DNA from: CAZDQL01 sp964507325
Lineage (GTDB): Bacteria > Planctomycetota > UBA1135 > GCA-002686595
Assembly (NCBI GenBank): GCA_964507325.1
Contig: CAZDQL010000025.1
Span: 1 to 64,000 of the forward strand
Reading direction: 5' to 3'
DNA: 64,000 bases
This document shows, piece after piece, positions 33,995 through 44,700 of this stretch. A program made the position numbers and the translations under genes. How positions within the stretch are numbered: the stretch's first letter is position 1; each line of letters begins with the position of its first letter. The notes beneath the pieces are model-generated. The model was not told where the DNA came from. It ran no database searches and saw nothing but the letters and a program-made list of their open reading frames with translations.

Positions 33995-34196
33995 CCCGGC
34001 CCAGAAGCCCTGCGAGGGGCCTTCCGGACACCTTGCGCGCCCGGACTGTGCCGGTATTCTTGTCGCCCTTCGAGCAAACTGAAACGGCAGCTCGATGGGC
34101 AACTAGACAGGGCGGCATCCTGCGGCTGCAGCCGTCGCTCTCGCCCCCGTCCCGGTCTAGCGCCGAACCCCCTTCACCCCGACCCCGAGCCGAACC

Positions 34197-35909
34197 GTGA
34201 TCGTGTCCTTTCTGCCCACGCTCCTTCCCGCCCTGCTGCTCGTCCCCGCCGCCCACTCCGAGGACTCGGTCGAAGCCACGTCACCCCCCGGCTTGATCGC
34301 ACTGAAGGGTGGGCGCACGACCATCGGCTCCACCGTCAAGGAGATCGAGAAGCTGGTCGTGGGGCTCCCCGAGGCCCGCCAGCGGGTGAGACCCCTGGAC
34401 GCCGAGACGCCCCAGCACACCCGGGACGTCCTGCCCTTCCTGCTCGGGGTGACCGAGGTCACCAACGAGCAGTACGCCAAGTTCGTGGACGCCACGACGC
34501 ACCGCCCCCCGCTGGAGTGGGGGGAGGAGCCGATCGATGCCGCGCGGCAGGCCTTCCTGCAGAAACAGGCGGAGGAGAACAACGAGCGACGCGAGCGCGG
34601 GGAGGCTCTCGTCAAGGGGAAGTTCGAGGCCGCAGAGTGGTGGTCCAAGAACTGGAAGGAGTCCCCTTGGGCGGTCCCCGAGGGCTCCGAGCTGCGCCCC
34701 GTGGTGCGCGTCAACTTCGCCGACGTCCTGGCCTACTGCCTCTGGGCCGGCGTGCGGCCGCCCACCGAGTTCGAGTACCAGCACGCCTGCCGGGGGGCGG
34801 AGAAGGACCCCTACCCCTGGGGCACCGACTGGGTCGACGGCAAGTACTGCGCCTCCCGGGAGATGAAGCAGGTCAAGGTCAGCTCTCCCGCCGGTAGCTT
34901 CGATGAGGGCAAGAGCCGCGACGGGCTATTCGACCTGGCCGGCAACGTCTGGGAGTGGACCAGCAGTCCCTTCGTCGCCTACCCCAAGTTCAGGAAGAAC
35001 AAGTACAAGATCGAAGGCAAGAAGGAGGCGGTCCCCGAGCCCCGCTGGGACGGGAACAAGCGCGTGGTGGTCGGCGGCTCCTTCGGGACCTCGAGGATCG
35101 CGGTGCGCTGCACCACCCGCAGGGGCAGCGATCGCGCCGAGATGACCCAGGCCCTCGGTTTCCGGATCGCGGCGTCGACGCAGTCCGGCAAGGACATCGC
35201 CAACTCCCTCTGGATCTCCGAGGTGCGCGCCTCGGAAGCGCGTCCCGGTGGTGTCAGGTACGAACCCGACGCCGCGATGGCGATGGAGCGTTGGATCTCC
35301 GCCCCTCCCGCGGAGGGAGCCCCCGAGGGCTACGGCGTGATCGCGGGCTACGAGCACGTCGCCTTCGTCCCGGTCGGCGAGTTGGAGGAGTCCTCGGACG
35401 CGGGCTACCGGCGCCTGAGCTTGTCGGAACCCCAGCAGTTGGGTTTCGTGAGCATCGCCATGCCGATGGTCGAGCCCGCCCTCGAGCCGGGTGTGTACTT
35501 CATCGCCTTCCGCGCCTCCGGCGATTCGCGCGCGGTGGCGGAGGAGACGACGGAAGAGGAAGGGGCGCAGGAGGCCGCTGGAGACGAGGGCGAGGACCCC
35601 TTGGAGGGGCTGATCAACTTCGAGGTGGACAACATCCTCTTCTTCGATGGCCGTACCGGTGAGTTCGCGGGCAAGGTCGAGATCGACGGCGTCAGCTTCG
35701 GCAAGCCGACCAAGTTCGTCGGCTTCTCCCCGATCGTGCGTCAGGTCTGGGTGCAGGATCCCGACGACGAAGACGAGCAAATCCAGGTCCCCGAGAACTG
35801 GCTGAAGCTCCGGATGGAGCTGCCCACCAAGGTCAAGAGCCGGGTCCTGGGCCTCGACCTCCTGGTCAAGCCCGCGCCGGAGTTCTTCGACGCCGAGTGG
35901 CGCAAGTGA
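34197..35909 (+). CDS. Secreted protein with sulfatase-modifying-factor (FGE/SUMF1) fold
   Basis: 570 residues from GTG 34197, with a signal peptide. Residues about 30-330 carry the FGE-sulfatase fold: GGRTTIGS, VTEVTNEQYAKFV, PVVRVNFADVLAYCLWAG, RPPTEFEYQHACRG, LAGNVWEWTSSPF, GGSFG, ALGFRIA. The paired active-site cysteines of true formylglycine-generating enzymes are absent (GGSFGTSRIAVRC), so it is probably not an FGE. The C-terminal 240 residues, with an acidic Glu-rich stretch, are a separate unrecognised beta-rich region. It converges with valS. Confidence 0.8.
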   Translation: MIVSFLPTLLPALLLVPAAHSEDSVEATSPPGLIALKGGRTTIGSTVKEIEKLVVGLPEARQRVRPLDAETPQHTRDVLPFLLGVTEVTNEQYAKFVDATTHRPPLEWGEEPIDAARQAFLQKQAEENNERRERGEALVKGKFEAAEWWSKNWKESPWAVPEGSELRPVVRVNFADVLAYCLWAGVRPPTEFEYQHACRGAEKDPYPWGTDWVDGKYCASREMKQVKVSSPAGSFDEGKSRDGLFDLAGNVWEWTSSPFVAYPKFRKNKYKIEGKKEAVPEPRWDGNKRVVVGGSFGTSRIAVRCTTRRGSDRAEMTQALGFRIAASTQSGKDIANSLWISEVRASEARPGGVRYEPDAAMAMERWISAPPAEGAPEGYGVIAGYEHVAFVPVGELEESSDAGYRRLSLSEPQQLGFVSIAMPMVEPALEPGVYFIAFRASGDSRAVAEETTEEEGAQEAAGDEGEDPLEGLINFEVDNILFFDGRTGEFAGKVEIDGVSFGKPTKFVGFSPIVRQVWVQDPDDEDEQIQVPENWLKLRMELPTKVKSRVLGLDLLVKPAPEFFDAEWRK

Positions 35910-35945
35910 TACCGCGGAAGGTGGCGTGAGGCGGGCTCGGGACAG

Positions 35946-35989
35946 CCCCCCCACCCCCCCCCAAGCGCAGAAAAACCCCCCCCCCCGGG
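35946..35989. other. Homopolymer cluster at the valS 3' end
   Basis: Runs of C7, C9, A5 and C11 lie within 44 bp, between the convergent FGE-fold gene and valS. Run lengths are error-prone in sequencing. All three minus-strand frames stay open beyond the tract and enter the neighbouring gene, so the true valS stop cannot be placed. Confidence 0.7.
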
Positions 35990-38642
35990 TGCGGGCCAGG
36001 AGCTCCAGCTCGACCGCCAGCTCCCCGCGCCGCTGACGCTCCGCCGCGACCACCTCCGGCGCGGCGCGCGAAACGAACTTGTCGTTGCCGAGCTTCTTGT
36101 CCGCGCCCTCGATGGAGGACTCCAGCTTGCGCTTGCGGTTGGCCAGCACCGACTTCAACTTGGCCAGGTCGACCTCGCCCTCCAGGGGCACGAAGACCTC
36201 CACTCCGCCGCTCACCGAGACCGCCGACGAGGGCGGGCGTTCGGCATCCGGTCGGATGTCGAGCGTCTCCAGGTAGCCCAGGGAGCGGATCGCCGCGCTG
36301 CGCCGCTCCAAGACCCCGCGTTCCTCCGCGCGCGGCGCGCACACCAGCGCCACCAGGGGCTTGCGCTCGCCGACCATCGTCAGGCTGCGCACCTGGCGCA
36401 GGGCCCCGACCAGGCCCTGCAGGAGGTCCATCTCCGCCTCCGCCTCCGCGTCGATCGCCAGACCCTGCCCATCCGGCCAGGGGACGGTGATCAGGGCGCT
36501 GGGGGGCTCCTCGCCGAGGGTCTCGTGCAGGGCCTCCCACAGCCGCTCGGTCAGGAAGGGGGTGAAGGGGTGTAGCAGCCCCAGGGCATCCTTCAGGACG
36601 CGCGTCAGCACGCCGCGCGCGGCGGCGGCGCTCTCCCCATCGCCGCCGGTCAGGCGGCCCTTCGCCAGCTCGACGTACCAGTCGCAGAAGTCGTTCCAGA
36701 AGAAGCGGTACAGCTCGCTCGCCGCGTCGTTGAAGCGGTACTCCTCCAGGGCGACGCTGACCAGGTCGCGGGTGCGCGCCAGGCGCGAGAGGATCCAACG
36801 GTCCTCCAGGCTGGCGGGCGTCGGGTCGAGCTCTCCAGTCAGGTTCATCAGCACGAAGCGCGCCGCGTTCCAGACCTTGTTGCAGAAGCGGCTGCCCTGC
36901 TCGAAGCGATCGGGGGAGAGCCGCACGTCCTGGCCCTCCTTGGTGAGCAGCACCAGGCTGTAGCGCACGGCGTCCGCGCCGTAGCGCTCGATCATGTCCA
37001 GCGGGTCGATGCCGTTGCCCGCCGACTTCGACATGCGCTTGCCCTTGCCGTCGAGCACGGTGGCGTGGATGTAGCAGGTGGCGAAGGGATTGCGCTCGGG
37101 CTCCGAGCGCTCGGGCAGGAAGGCGTAGCCCGCCATCACCATGCGCGCCACCCACAGGTAGATGATCTCCTGGGCCGTCGACAGGAACTGGGTCGGGTAG
37201 AAGCGTGCCAGGTCGGGGGCGTCGTGATCCGGCCACCCCAGGGTCGAGATGGGGCACAACCAGGACGAGGCCCAGGTGTCGAGCACGTCCGCATCCCGGC
37301 GCACGATCGGCTTGCCGGTCTTGGGATGGGGAGCGCCCAGCTCGAGGTCGGTGACCGAAGCCACCGGCACCTCGTCCTCGTCGTACCAGACCGGGATGCG
37401 GTGGCCCCACCAGAGCTGACGGCTGATGCACCAGTCCTGGACGTTCTCCAGCCAGTGCAGGTAGACCTTGCTCCAGCGCTGCGGCCGGAAGATGAGCCAG
37501 CCCGACTTCAGCGCCTCGATGGCGGGTTGCGCCAGGGGCTGCATCGCCACGAACCACTGCTCCGAGACCAGGGGCTCGATGGGGGAGCCGGAACGCTCGG
37601 AGAGGGGCACGGTGTGGGTGATCTCCTCGGTCTTCTCGAGCAGGTCGAGCTCCTCGAGCCCCGCCACCACGCGCTTGCGGGCCTCTTCGCGGGAGAGCCC
37701 GGCGAAGACCCCCCCGGCGGCGCTGATCGTGCCGTCCTTCTCGAGCACGTCGACGATCGGCAGGCCGTGGCGCTTGCCGCGCTCGTAGTCGGCGGGATCG
37801 TGCCCCGGGGTGACCTTGACGGCGCCCGTCCCCAGCTCGGGATCGACGGTGTCGTCGGCCACGATCGGGATCTCGCGCTCGATGAAGGGCAGGCGGCAGT
37901 GGGTCCCCACCAGCTCGGCGTAGCGCGGATCCTCGGGGTGCACCGCCACGCCGGTGTCCCCGAGCATCGTCTCGGGGCGCGTGGTGGCGACCACGACGTA
38001 CTCCCCCTCGCGGGCGACGAGTGGGTAGCGCACGTACCAGAACTTGCCCCGGCGCTCGACCATCTCGATCTCGTCGTCGGAGACGGCGGTCTCGAGCACG
38101 CAGTCCCAGTTCACCAGGCGCGCGCCGCGGTAGATCAGGCCGCGCTCCCAGAGCTCGACGAAGGAGACGCGCACGGCGTGGCTGAGCCCCTCGTCCATGG
38201 TGAAGAAGGTGCGCGTCCAGTCGCAGGAGCACCCCAGGCGCCGGAACTGCTCGAGGATGATGCTGCCGTGCTTCTCCTTCCAGTCCCAGATCCGCTTCAG
38301 GAACGCCTCGCGCCCCAGGTCCTGGCGCGTCGTGCCGTCCGCCTGGAAGAGCTGCTTCTCCACCACCGCTTGGGTGGCGATCCCCGCGTGGTCGGTGCCC
38401 GGGACCCACAGGGTGTCGAAGCCCGCCTTGCGCCGGTGGCGGATCACGATGTCCTGGATGGTGCCGTTCAGGGCGTGGCCCATGTGCAGGACGCCCGTGA
38501 CGTTGGGTGGCGGGAGGATGATGGTGAAGGTCTTCCCCGAGCCCTGGCCCTCCCCGGGCGGCTGGAACGCACCGCTGGCGTCCCAGGCCTGGTAGATGGG
38601 GCCTTCGATCTCGGAGGGGGTGTAGCGCGTGGAGAGTTCCAT
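35985..38642 (-). CDS. valS: Valyl-tRNA synthetase (3' end uncertain)
   Basis: About 886 residues of a class I synthetase charging tRNA-Val. The HIGH motif appears as PPNVTGVLHMGHAL and KMSKS as GKRMSKSAGN. The editing domain (TTRPETMLGDTGVAVHPEDPRY), anticodon-binding domain and C-terminal coiled coil (LAKLKSVLANRKRKLESSIEGADKKLGN) are all present, so the protein is essentially complete. Homology fades at ELLARTR, just at the C11 run. The uncorrected frame continues to 34926 through the opposite-strand gene, which is implausible. ATG 38642 fits the family N-terminus (RYTPSEIEGPIYQAW). Confidence 0.92.
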
Positions 38643-38716
38643 TCGGCTGGAGGGCTGCCTTTCGTCGCTCGGGAGCGCCACACTTCACTCCCCTCAATGC
38701 GAGGGGTCAAGCGATG

Positions 38717-39640
38717 TCAGCCAAGCGCGTCGCGCGCGCCCTCGGCGATCCCCGGCAGTCGCGTGGTGAGCCGTTCGCGGGCGCGCGAGGCGTTCAGGGA
38801 GACGTCGGCGGGTCGCTCGTAGGGGGTGGCCACCTCCGCCTGCAGGGCGGGGCGCACGGCGGCTCGGGCATCGGCGTCGCTGAGCCCCATCGCCGCCAGC
38901 AGGGCCAGCCCCAGCTCATGGCGGCTGGCGCGCTCGGGCCCGGCGACGTGCAGGATCCCCCTCTCGCCGCTGTCCACCAGCTCGACCAGGGCCCGGGCAG
39001 CGCTGGCGACCTCCAGGGGGGTGCGGAACTCGTCGGTGAAGAGCGCCGGGCGCTCGTCCCGTTCGACCGCCTCGAAGAGCCAGTCGGAAGCCCCCAGTCC
39101 CCGGCCGCCGGAGTTGCCGTAGAGCAACGGCATGCGCACCACCAGCGCCGCGGGATGAGCTGCCAGCACGGCGGCCTCACCCTCGGCCTTGCTGTGGCCG
39201 TAGGCCGAGACGGGCGCGGTGGGGGCCTCCTCGTCGAAGCCTCCCTCGGGCGCGACGTGCTCCCCGAAGACCAGGTCGGTCGAGACGTGGAGCAGACGCG
39301 CCCCGCGCGACGCACACCAGCGGGCCAGCTCGGCGGCCAAGGCCACGTTGAGACGTTCGGCGCGCCGCGGATCCGCCTCGCAATCCGCCTGACGACTGAG
39401 CGCAGCGCAGGAGAGCAGCGCGGCGGGCTCGAGCTCGTCGCACAGGCGCGTCGCGGAGTCCAGCGCGGCGAGGTCCGCCGCCACCCAGCGCGCCGCGTCC
39501 CGCGGTTGGCAGAAGCGCGGGGCGAGCCGCGGATCGCGGCCGCTCCCGATCACCGGGCGCCGCTTGGGATCGGCGTGGGCCGCCGCGACGACGTGGGCCC
39601 CCAGGAAGCCCGTGCCGCCGATGACCAGGGTGGTGGACAC
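38717..39640 (-). CDS. RmlD-like NAD(P)-dependent sugar-nucleotide reductase
   Basis: 307 residues, extended short-chain dehydrogenase. It shows GGTGFLGAHVV (dinucleotide loop), LLSCAALSRQADCE, LLHVSTDLVFG and the catalytic YGHSKAEGE. The overall pattern is the RmlD/dTDP-4-dehydrorhamnose reductase subfamily, but no other rhamnose genes are adjacent, so the exact substrate is open. GTG 39640 lies 10 bp after the LamG protein gene, and valS starts 74 bp downstream; the three may be co-transcribed. Confidence 0.82.
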   Translation of the reverse strand: MSTTLVIGGTGFLGAHVVAAAHADPKRRPVIGSGRDPRLAPRFCQPRDAARWVAADLAALDSATRLCDELEPAALLSCAALSRQADCEADPRRAERLNVALAAELARWCASRGARLLHVSTDLVFGEHVAPEGGFDEEAPTAPVSAYGHSKAEGEAAVLAAHPAALVVRMPLLYGNSGGRGLGASDWLFEAVERDERPALFTDEFRTPLEVASAARALVELVDSGERGILHVAGPERASRHELGLALLAAMGLSDADARAAVRPALQAEVATPYERPADVSLNASRARERLTTRLPGIAEGARDALG

Positions 39641-39650
39641 ACCCCGTCCG

Positions 39651-40751
39651 TCACAGGAAGGTCACCGACAATCCGTCCGTGAAGTTCGAGCTCGCGCCGT
39701 CCTTGAACCAGGCCTGGAAGTGCCAGGTCTCGCCGGGCTGCACCGCATGGTTGGGCCACACCGGAAGGGCGTTCAGGTCGACGGCGATGCTGAACTCGCC
39801 CCCCGCGCCGCTCGACTGCGCCTGGGCGACGAAGCGTCCGATCGTCGACGACAGGCACAGGATGCCCTGGCTGCCGCCCGGGTTGGGCACGAAGCCCGTG
39901 GTCTGCCCGCAGAGGAAGTAGCCCACCTCGTTGGCCGGCATCGCCGAGGCTATCAGGGTCAGGTTGTTCGACAAGACCGTGTCTTGACCCCATCCCGTGA
40001 TGACCGCCGACGCCCCCGTGGAGTTGAGGTTGGCCGGGCTGCAGTAGTTGCTCCCGATCGGCCCCGCTCCGAGGCTCTGGCCCGGGTTGTCGTAGAGCCA
40101 CTGCACCTGGGCGTCCGTCAGTACGTCGGCGTAGACCTGGATGTCGTCCAAGAAGCCCCCGAACCACTCCGGGGCGCCCGGATCCTTGTAGCCGATGTGC
40201 CACTCCGGCACCGGAGCGTTGGCCTGAGCGGAGCCGGTCACGGTACCCACCGGCTGTCCGTCCAGATAGAAGTGCACGTCGAAGTTGGCGTCGAAGACGA
40301 CCGCGACGTGGTACCAGGTCGACGGTGAGAGGCCGACCGACAGGTCGTAGTCCTTGACGCCGCGGGTCGTGAAGCGCAGGGAGTTGTTGACCACCCCCCA
40401 GGTCCAGCTCCCGTCGTTGCCGAAGAAGCGCTGCACGCCGCCGAACTGGTCGGCGTTCATCCAGCAGGCCGCGCTGAGCTCCTTGCGCAGGGTGGTGAAT
40501 CCCGGTCCGTCCGGGATGTCCACCTTGTCGCTGGAGCCGTTCAAACGGATCGAGGTCCCCGTCTCGGGGCGCGCTCCCGCCTGTCCCAGGGTGCAGCCGT
40601 CGTAGACGCCGTCGTGCCCGTTGCTGGCGCTGTCGGCGCAGGCGGAGCCGGTGGTCTCGTCCAGTCGGTACCAGGCCTCGAGGGTCTGGGCATTGGCCCT
40701 GGGGGCCGAGAGCGCGAAAAGCAGGAGAGTGCAGAGAACCGACCAACGCAT
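39651..40751 (-). CDS. Secreted LamG/concanavalin-like protein
   Basis: 366 residues. ATG 40751 with AGGAG upstream opens a signal peptide cleaved near ANA-QT. A LamG-type beta-sandwich follows (LEAWYRLDETTGS, WYHVAVVFDANFDVHFYLDGQPVG, GGFLDDIQVYADVLT). The last 130 residues form a second domain starting NYCSPANLNSTGASAV and ending TDGLSVTFL, of a kind I recall as recurrent in secreted planctomycete proteins. A carbohydrate or surface-binding role is likely. Confidence 0.82.
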   Translation of the reverse strand: MRWSVLCTLLLFALSAPRANAQTLEAWYRLDETTGSACADSASNGHDGVYDGCTLGQAGARPETGTSIRLNGSSDKVDIPDGPGFTTLRKELSAACWMNADQFGGVQRFFGNDGSWTWGVVNNSLRFTTRGVKDYDLSVGLSPSTWYHVAVVFDANFDVHFYLDGQPVGTVTGSAQANAPVPEWHIGYKDPGAPEWFGGFLDDIQVYADVLTDAQVQWLYDNPGQSLGAGPIGSNYCSPANLNSTGASAVITGWGQDTVLSNNLTLIASAMPANEVGYFLCGQTTGFVPNPGGSQGILCLSSTIGRFVAQAQSSGAGGEFSIAVDLNALPVWPNHAVQPGETWHFQAWFKDGASSNFTDGLSVTFL

Positions 40752-40874
40752 ATAGGGCTCCTTTGACGCCATTCTCCCCCAGCCTCCTGGATCACCGCAA
40801 GATCGGCCCCCCAGGGTTTCCGCGCGTCGCACCTGCTACCCCGCCCTGCCATCGGTGAGAATGCCCCTCTCGTC

Positions 40875-41714
40875 ATGACACAGCGACCCTGGACCATCCC
40901 GCACCCCGTCACCGTGCGCGGCGCCACCCTCGGCGTCGAGCGGCCCTTCTTCATCACCGGCCCCTGCGTGCTGGAGACGCGCGAGCTGACCTTCGAGATC
41001 GCAGGGCACCTGGCCGAGCTCTTCGCAGCGCGCGAGCTGCCTTTCATCTTCAAGGCCAGCTTCGACAAGGCCAACCGCTCGAGCCTGGCGGGGGGGCGCG
41101 GGCCGGGCCTCGAACAGGGGCTCGGCTGGCTGGCGGAGATCCGCCGCGAGCTGGACGTGGCGGTGATGACCGACGTGCACACCTGCGAGCAGTGCTCGGT
41201 CGCGGCCGAGGCGGTGGACGTGCTGCAGATCCCCGCCTTCCTCTGCCGGCAGACCGACCTGATCCTCGCCGCGGCCGCCACCGGAGCGGCACTGAACCTG
41301 AAGAAGGGGCAGTTCCTCGCCCCCTGGGACATGTCGAACGTCGTCGACAAGGCGACCAGCGGGGGGAACGGGAGGGTGCTCGTCACCGAGCGGGGCACCA
41401 GCTTCGGGTACGGCCGCCTGGTGGTGGACATGACGGGCTTCGCCGCGCTGGCCGAGATCGGCTACCCGGTGGTCTTCGACGCCACCCACTCCGTCCAGGA
41501 GCCCGGCGCCCTGGGGACCGCCACCGGCGGCGACCGCAGCAAGGTGCCCGCCCTGGCGCGGGCGGCGGTCGCCACCGGCTCCGTGTCGGGGCTCTTCTTC
41601 GAGGTGCATCCCCAGCCGGAGCGCTCGCCCTCCGACGGGGCCAACATGGTGCGCCTGGCCGAGTTCGAGGGGGTGTTGGACGGCGTGCTGGAGGTGTGGG
41701 CCGCGGTCCACTGA
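40875..41714 (+). CDS. kdsA: 3-deoxy-8-phosphooctulonate synthase (Kdo-8-P synthase)
   Basis: 279 residues. KdsA condenses PEP with arabinose-5-phosphate in Kdo synthesis for LPS. Segments FFITGPCVLETRE, FKASFDKANRSS, VMTDVHTCEQC, LQIPAFLCRQTDLI, NLKKGQFLAPWDM and VFDATHSVQEPGA are diagnostic. GPCVLE has Cys at the position that is Asn in E. coli, marking the metal-dependent class. It is divergent from the LamG gene; its stop lies 1 bp from the convergent repeat-protein gene. Confidence 0.96.
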   Translation: MTQRPWTIPHPVTVRGATLGVERPFFITGPCVLETRELTFEIAGHLAELFAARELPFIFKASFDKANRSSLAGGRGPGLEQGLGWLAEIRRELDVAVMTDVHTCEQCSVAAEAVDVLQIPAFLCRQTDLILAAAATGAALNLKKGQFLAPWDMSNVVDKATSGGNGRVLVTERGTSFGYGRLVVDMTGFAALAEIGYPVVFDATHSVQEPGALGTATGGDRSKVPALARAAVATGSVSGLFFEVHPQPERSPSDGANMVRLAEFEGVLDGVLEVWAAVH

Positions 41715-41715
41715 T

Positions 41716-44700
41716 TCAGCGCATCCGCAGGGTGACCTTCTTCTCGGGTTCACCCCGCAGCCGCACCGTCTTCGTAGCCGTCTTGCCGCCCACGCTTCCG
41801 CTCACCCGGTAGCGGCCCGGGGGGAGGGGACCCACGCGGTGTTCGTGCGGGGAAAAGGCGCCCTCCAGGTACAGCACCTGGAGGTCCTGCACGCCGACCA
41901 TCCCGGTCAGCTCACGACCGGCCTCGTCGGTGACGCTGACCAGGCCCGCCGCCGGATCTCCCCTGGAGTCCTTCAGGCGTACCCAGAGCACCGAACCCTG
42001 TTCGAGGTGCAGGGTGACCGCCGTGCGTTTCCCGGCCCCCACCGTCACGGGGGCGCTCTCCTCACAGGTCAAGGGGCCCACGCGGGCGCTGACCGTCACC
42101 TCCCCGGGGGCGATGCCGGTGTACTCGCAGTGCCCGGCGTCGTCGCTGGTCACCATCGAGAGGGGTTCGAGCATGTGTCCCGCGGCGTCGCGCACGAAGA
42201 CCGAGGCCTGGGGGAGCGGGTGCCCGGCGGCATCCAGCACGGTGACGTCGAGGGTGCCCGGCTCCTCCAGGCGCAGCTCGATGTCGCGCAGCCACTCCCC
42301 TTCGTCCAGCTCGAGGCCTCCGGTGACCACCCGGCCGTAGGGAGTCTGCAGGGCGCCGCTCCAGGGTGAGGACCCACCCACCGAGAGGCGGTAGGTCCCG
42401 GGGCGCAGCCCCTTGACGTCGAAGGCCCCCGCGCCGTCGGTGGCGATCTCGGTGTAGTGCCCGCCGAAGAAGGCGTCGGTACGCGCCTCCCGATCGGGGG
42501 TCAGGGTGACCCGCGCGCCCGCCGCAGGACGCCTGCCCGGCCCCAGCACGCGACCCGAGATGCGGCCGCGGGGCAGGTCGAAATCGTGCTCGTACTCCTC
42601 GCGCTCGGGGACCTCGACCAGGTACTCGATGCTGCTCTGCTGTCCGGTCGCGCTGGACAGGGCCTGGATCGAGACGATGTAGTTGCCCGGACCGTCCAGC
42701 GTCATCTCGTAGCCGCCGTCTTCGCCCACGGCGCAGTTGCTCATGTTCTCGTAGAGCCCGCTGCCCTCGGGGATGAAGCTCACCACCGCGCCTCTGTAGG
42801 CCTCGCCCGCCAAGGTGACCTTGCCGAAGATGCGCACGGGGTCCTCGGGTGGAGCACCGATCACCACGTGCGTCTCTTCACCCTCCACGATGCGCGCCTG
42901 GGTCATCTCGAACTGACCCATCATGGAGGACATGTCGATCCCCTCCTCCCCGACTTGGAGCTCCATCGCCGGGTTCATCGCCACCACCATCCAGCTGCCG
43001 GGGCGCATGTGATCGATGGCGAAGTGCCCCCCGCCGTCGGTGGAGGCCAGGCGCTGGCTGAAGTCGATCCCGTGGAAGGCGATGACCACCCAGCCGCGGG
43101 CGTCCTTCCCTTCTTCGTCGTAGACGCGACCGACCAGGCGACCCCCATCGGTCAGACGCAGGACCACCCCGTCGGCCAGCGCTCCCTCCTCCAGGTCGAG
43201 CGCGACGGCCTCGCTCGGCGCGTAGCCGGCGGCCTCCGCAACCAGGCTCAGGCGCCCGGGGGAGAGGCCGCTCAGGGTGAACTCCCCCTGCTCACCGGAC
43301 TGTGTGGTGGGGGCGTCGGGAAAGGGATCGACCACCATCTGCCAGCCGACGCTGGCCCCGGCCAGATGCACACGGGCGCCCTGCACGGGATCGCCGTCGG
43401 AATCGAGCACCTTGCCCTGGGCGGTGGCGGAGCGCACCACGCGCACCTCGACCGGATCCCCCTCCTGGGGGAGAACGACTTGCGGACGCTCGGCGGCCAC
43501 GAGATTCGGTCCACTCACGTCCACGGTCCAGGTCCCCGATTCCATCCCCTCGAGGGCGAAACGGCCCTCTTCGTCCTCCACGCTCGCCCGGCGGTAGGCG
43601 GCCGTCGCCTCGACGAACTCACCCATCACTTCGCGCCGGACGCTGACCTCGAAGGCGGGGACCGGCACCCCGGCGGAGTCGACCACCCGGCCGCGCAGCG
43701 CGAGGGGCGGACGCAGTACCAGGGTCAGCGGGACTTCCGAGGGCAGGGCCCCGTCGGCTCGGCCGGTCCACGGCGCCTGTCCAGCGGCCCCCCCCTCCGG
43801 GGCTTCGACCTCGGCGGAGACCACGAAGGGCCCCGCCCCCAATCCCGACAGGACGAAGCGACCCTCGTCGTCCGCCAGCGTCTCGGAGCGCGCGCCGCGG
43901 GAGGCGTTGAAGAGGCTGGGGCCGGAGGCCCGGGTGATGTCGAACCAGGCTCGCACCCGCGCCCCGGCCGCGGGTGCCCCGCTCTCCAGGAGGGCGCGAC
44001 CGATGATGCGCCGCCCGTCCTCGAGGACCAGGTCGACCTCGGTGAGCTCCCCCTCCTCCGGCACTTGCACGGCGACCTTGGCGCTGTCGAGTCGCAGGGG
44101 GTGGTCGGCTGAGATCTTGACCCGCCCGGTGGGCAGGGCCGCCAGGCGGTAGCGCCCCCGTTCGTCGCTCTGCGTCCTGCGCAGCCGCTCGTCGTCGAGT
44201 CCGAAGGCCAGTCCGGGGGACCAGGCCGACACCAGTGCCTCCGCCACGGGGCGGCCGGCCCCGTCGACCACGACACCGCTGACCGCGGCCCCAGGGGTCA
44301 GAGCGATCGCGAGCTCGAGCTCTTCACCGCGCGCCGGGTTCCCCAGGCGCTCCCGGACCCCGGCCGCGACCGCCGACACTGCGGTCAGGGTGTAGGGCTC
44401 TCGGGCCGGGACGCCCTGGAACTCGAAGCTCCCATCCGCTGCTGCCGCCAGCAGACCGCTGAAGGAGTCCGGCTGCCCTCCGAAGCCCATCGGTCCCCCC
44501 GAGAGGGCAGAGAAGAGCCGTACGCGCGCGTCCCCCTCCGCCGGCGCGAAGCCCTCGGGGTAGGTCAGCCTCCCGTGGATCCAGGCCCCCGCAAGAGGGT
44601 TCAAGGTGAGCTCGTGCTCCTCCGGCAACCCGACCAGGTCCACGGCCTCCGCCCGCGGTAGATAGAGGTAGCGCCCGCGCGCGATCAAGAAGCCCCTGCG

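Noticed and set aside
34926..35984. Continuation of the valS frame through the FGE-fold gene.
   Set aside because: Over 1 kb of antisense overlap with no similarity to synthetases; the homopolymer tract offers a simpler explanation.
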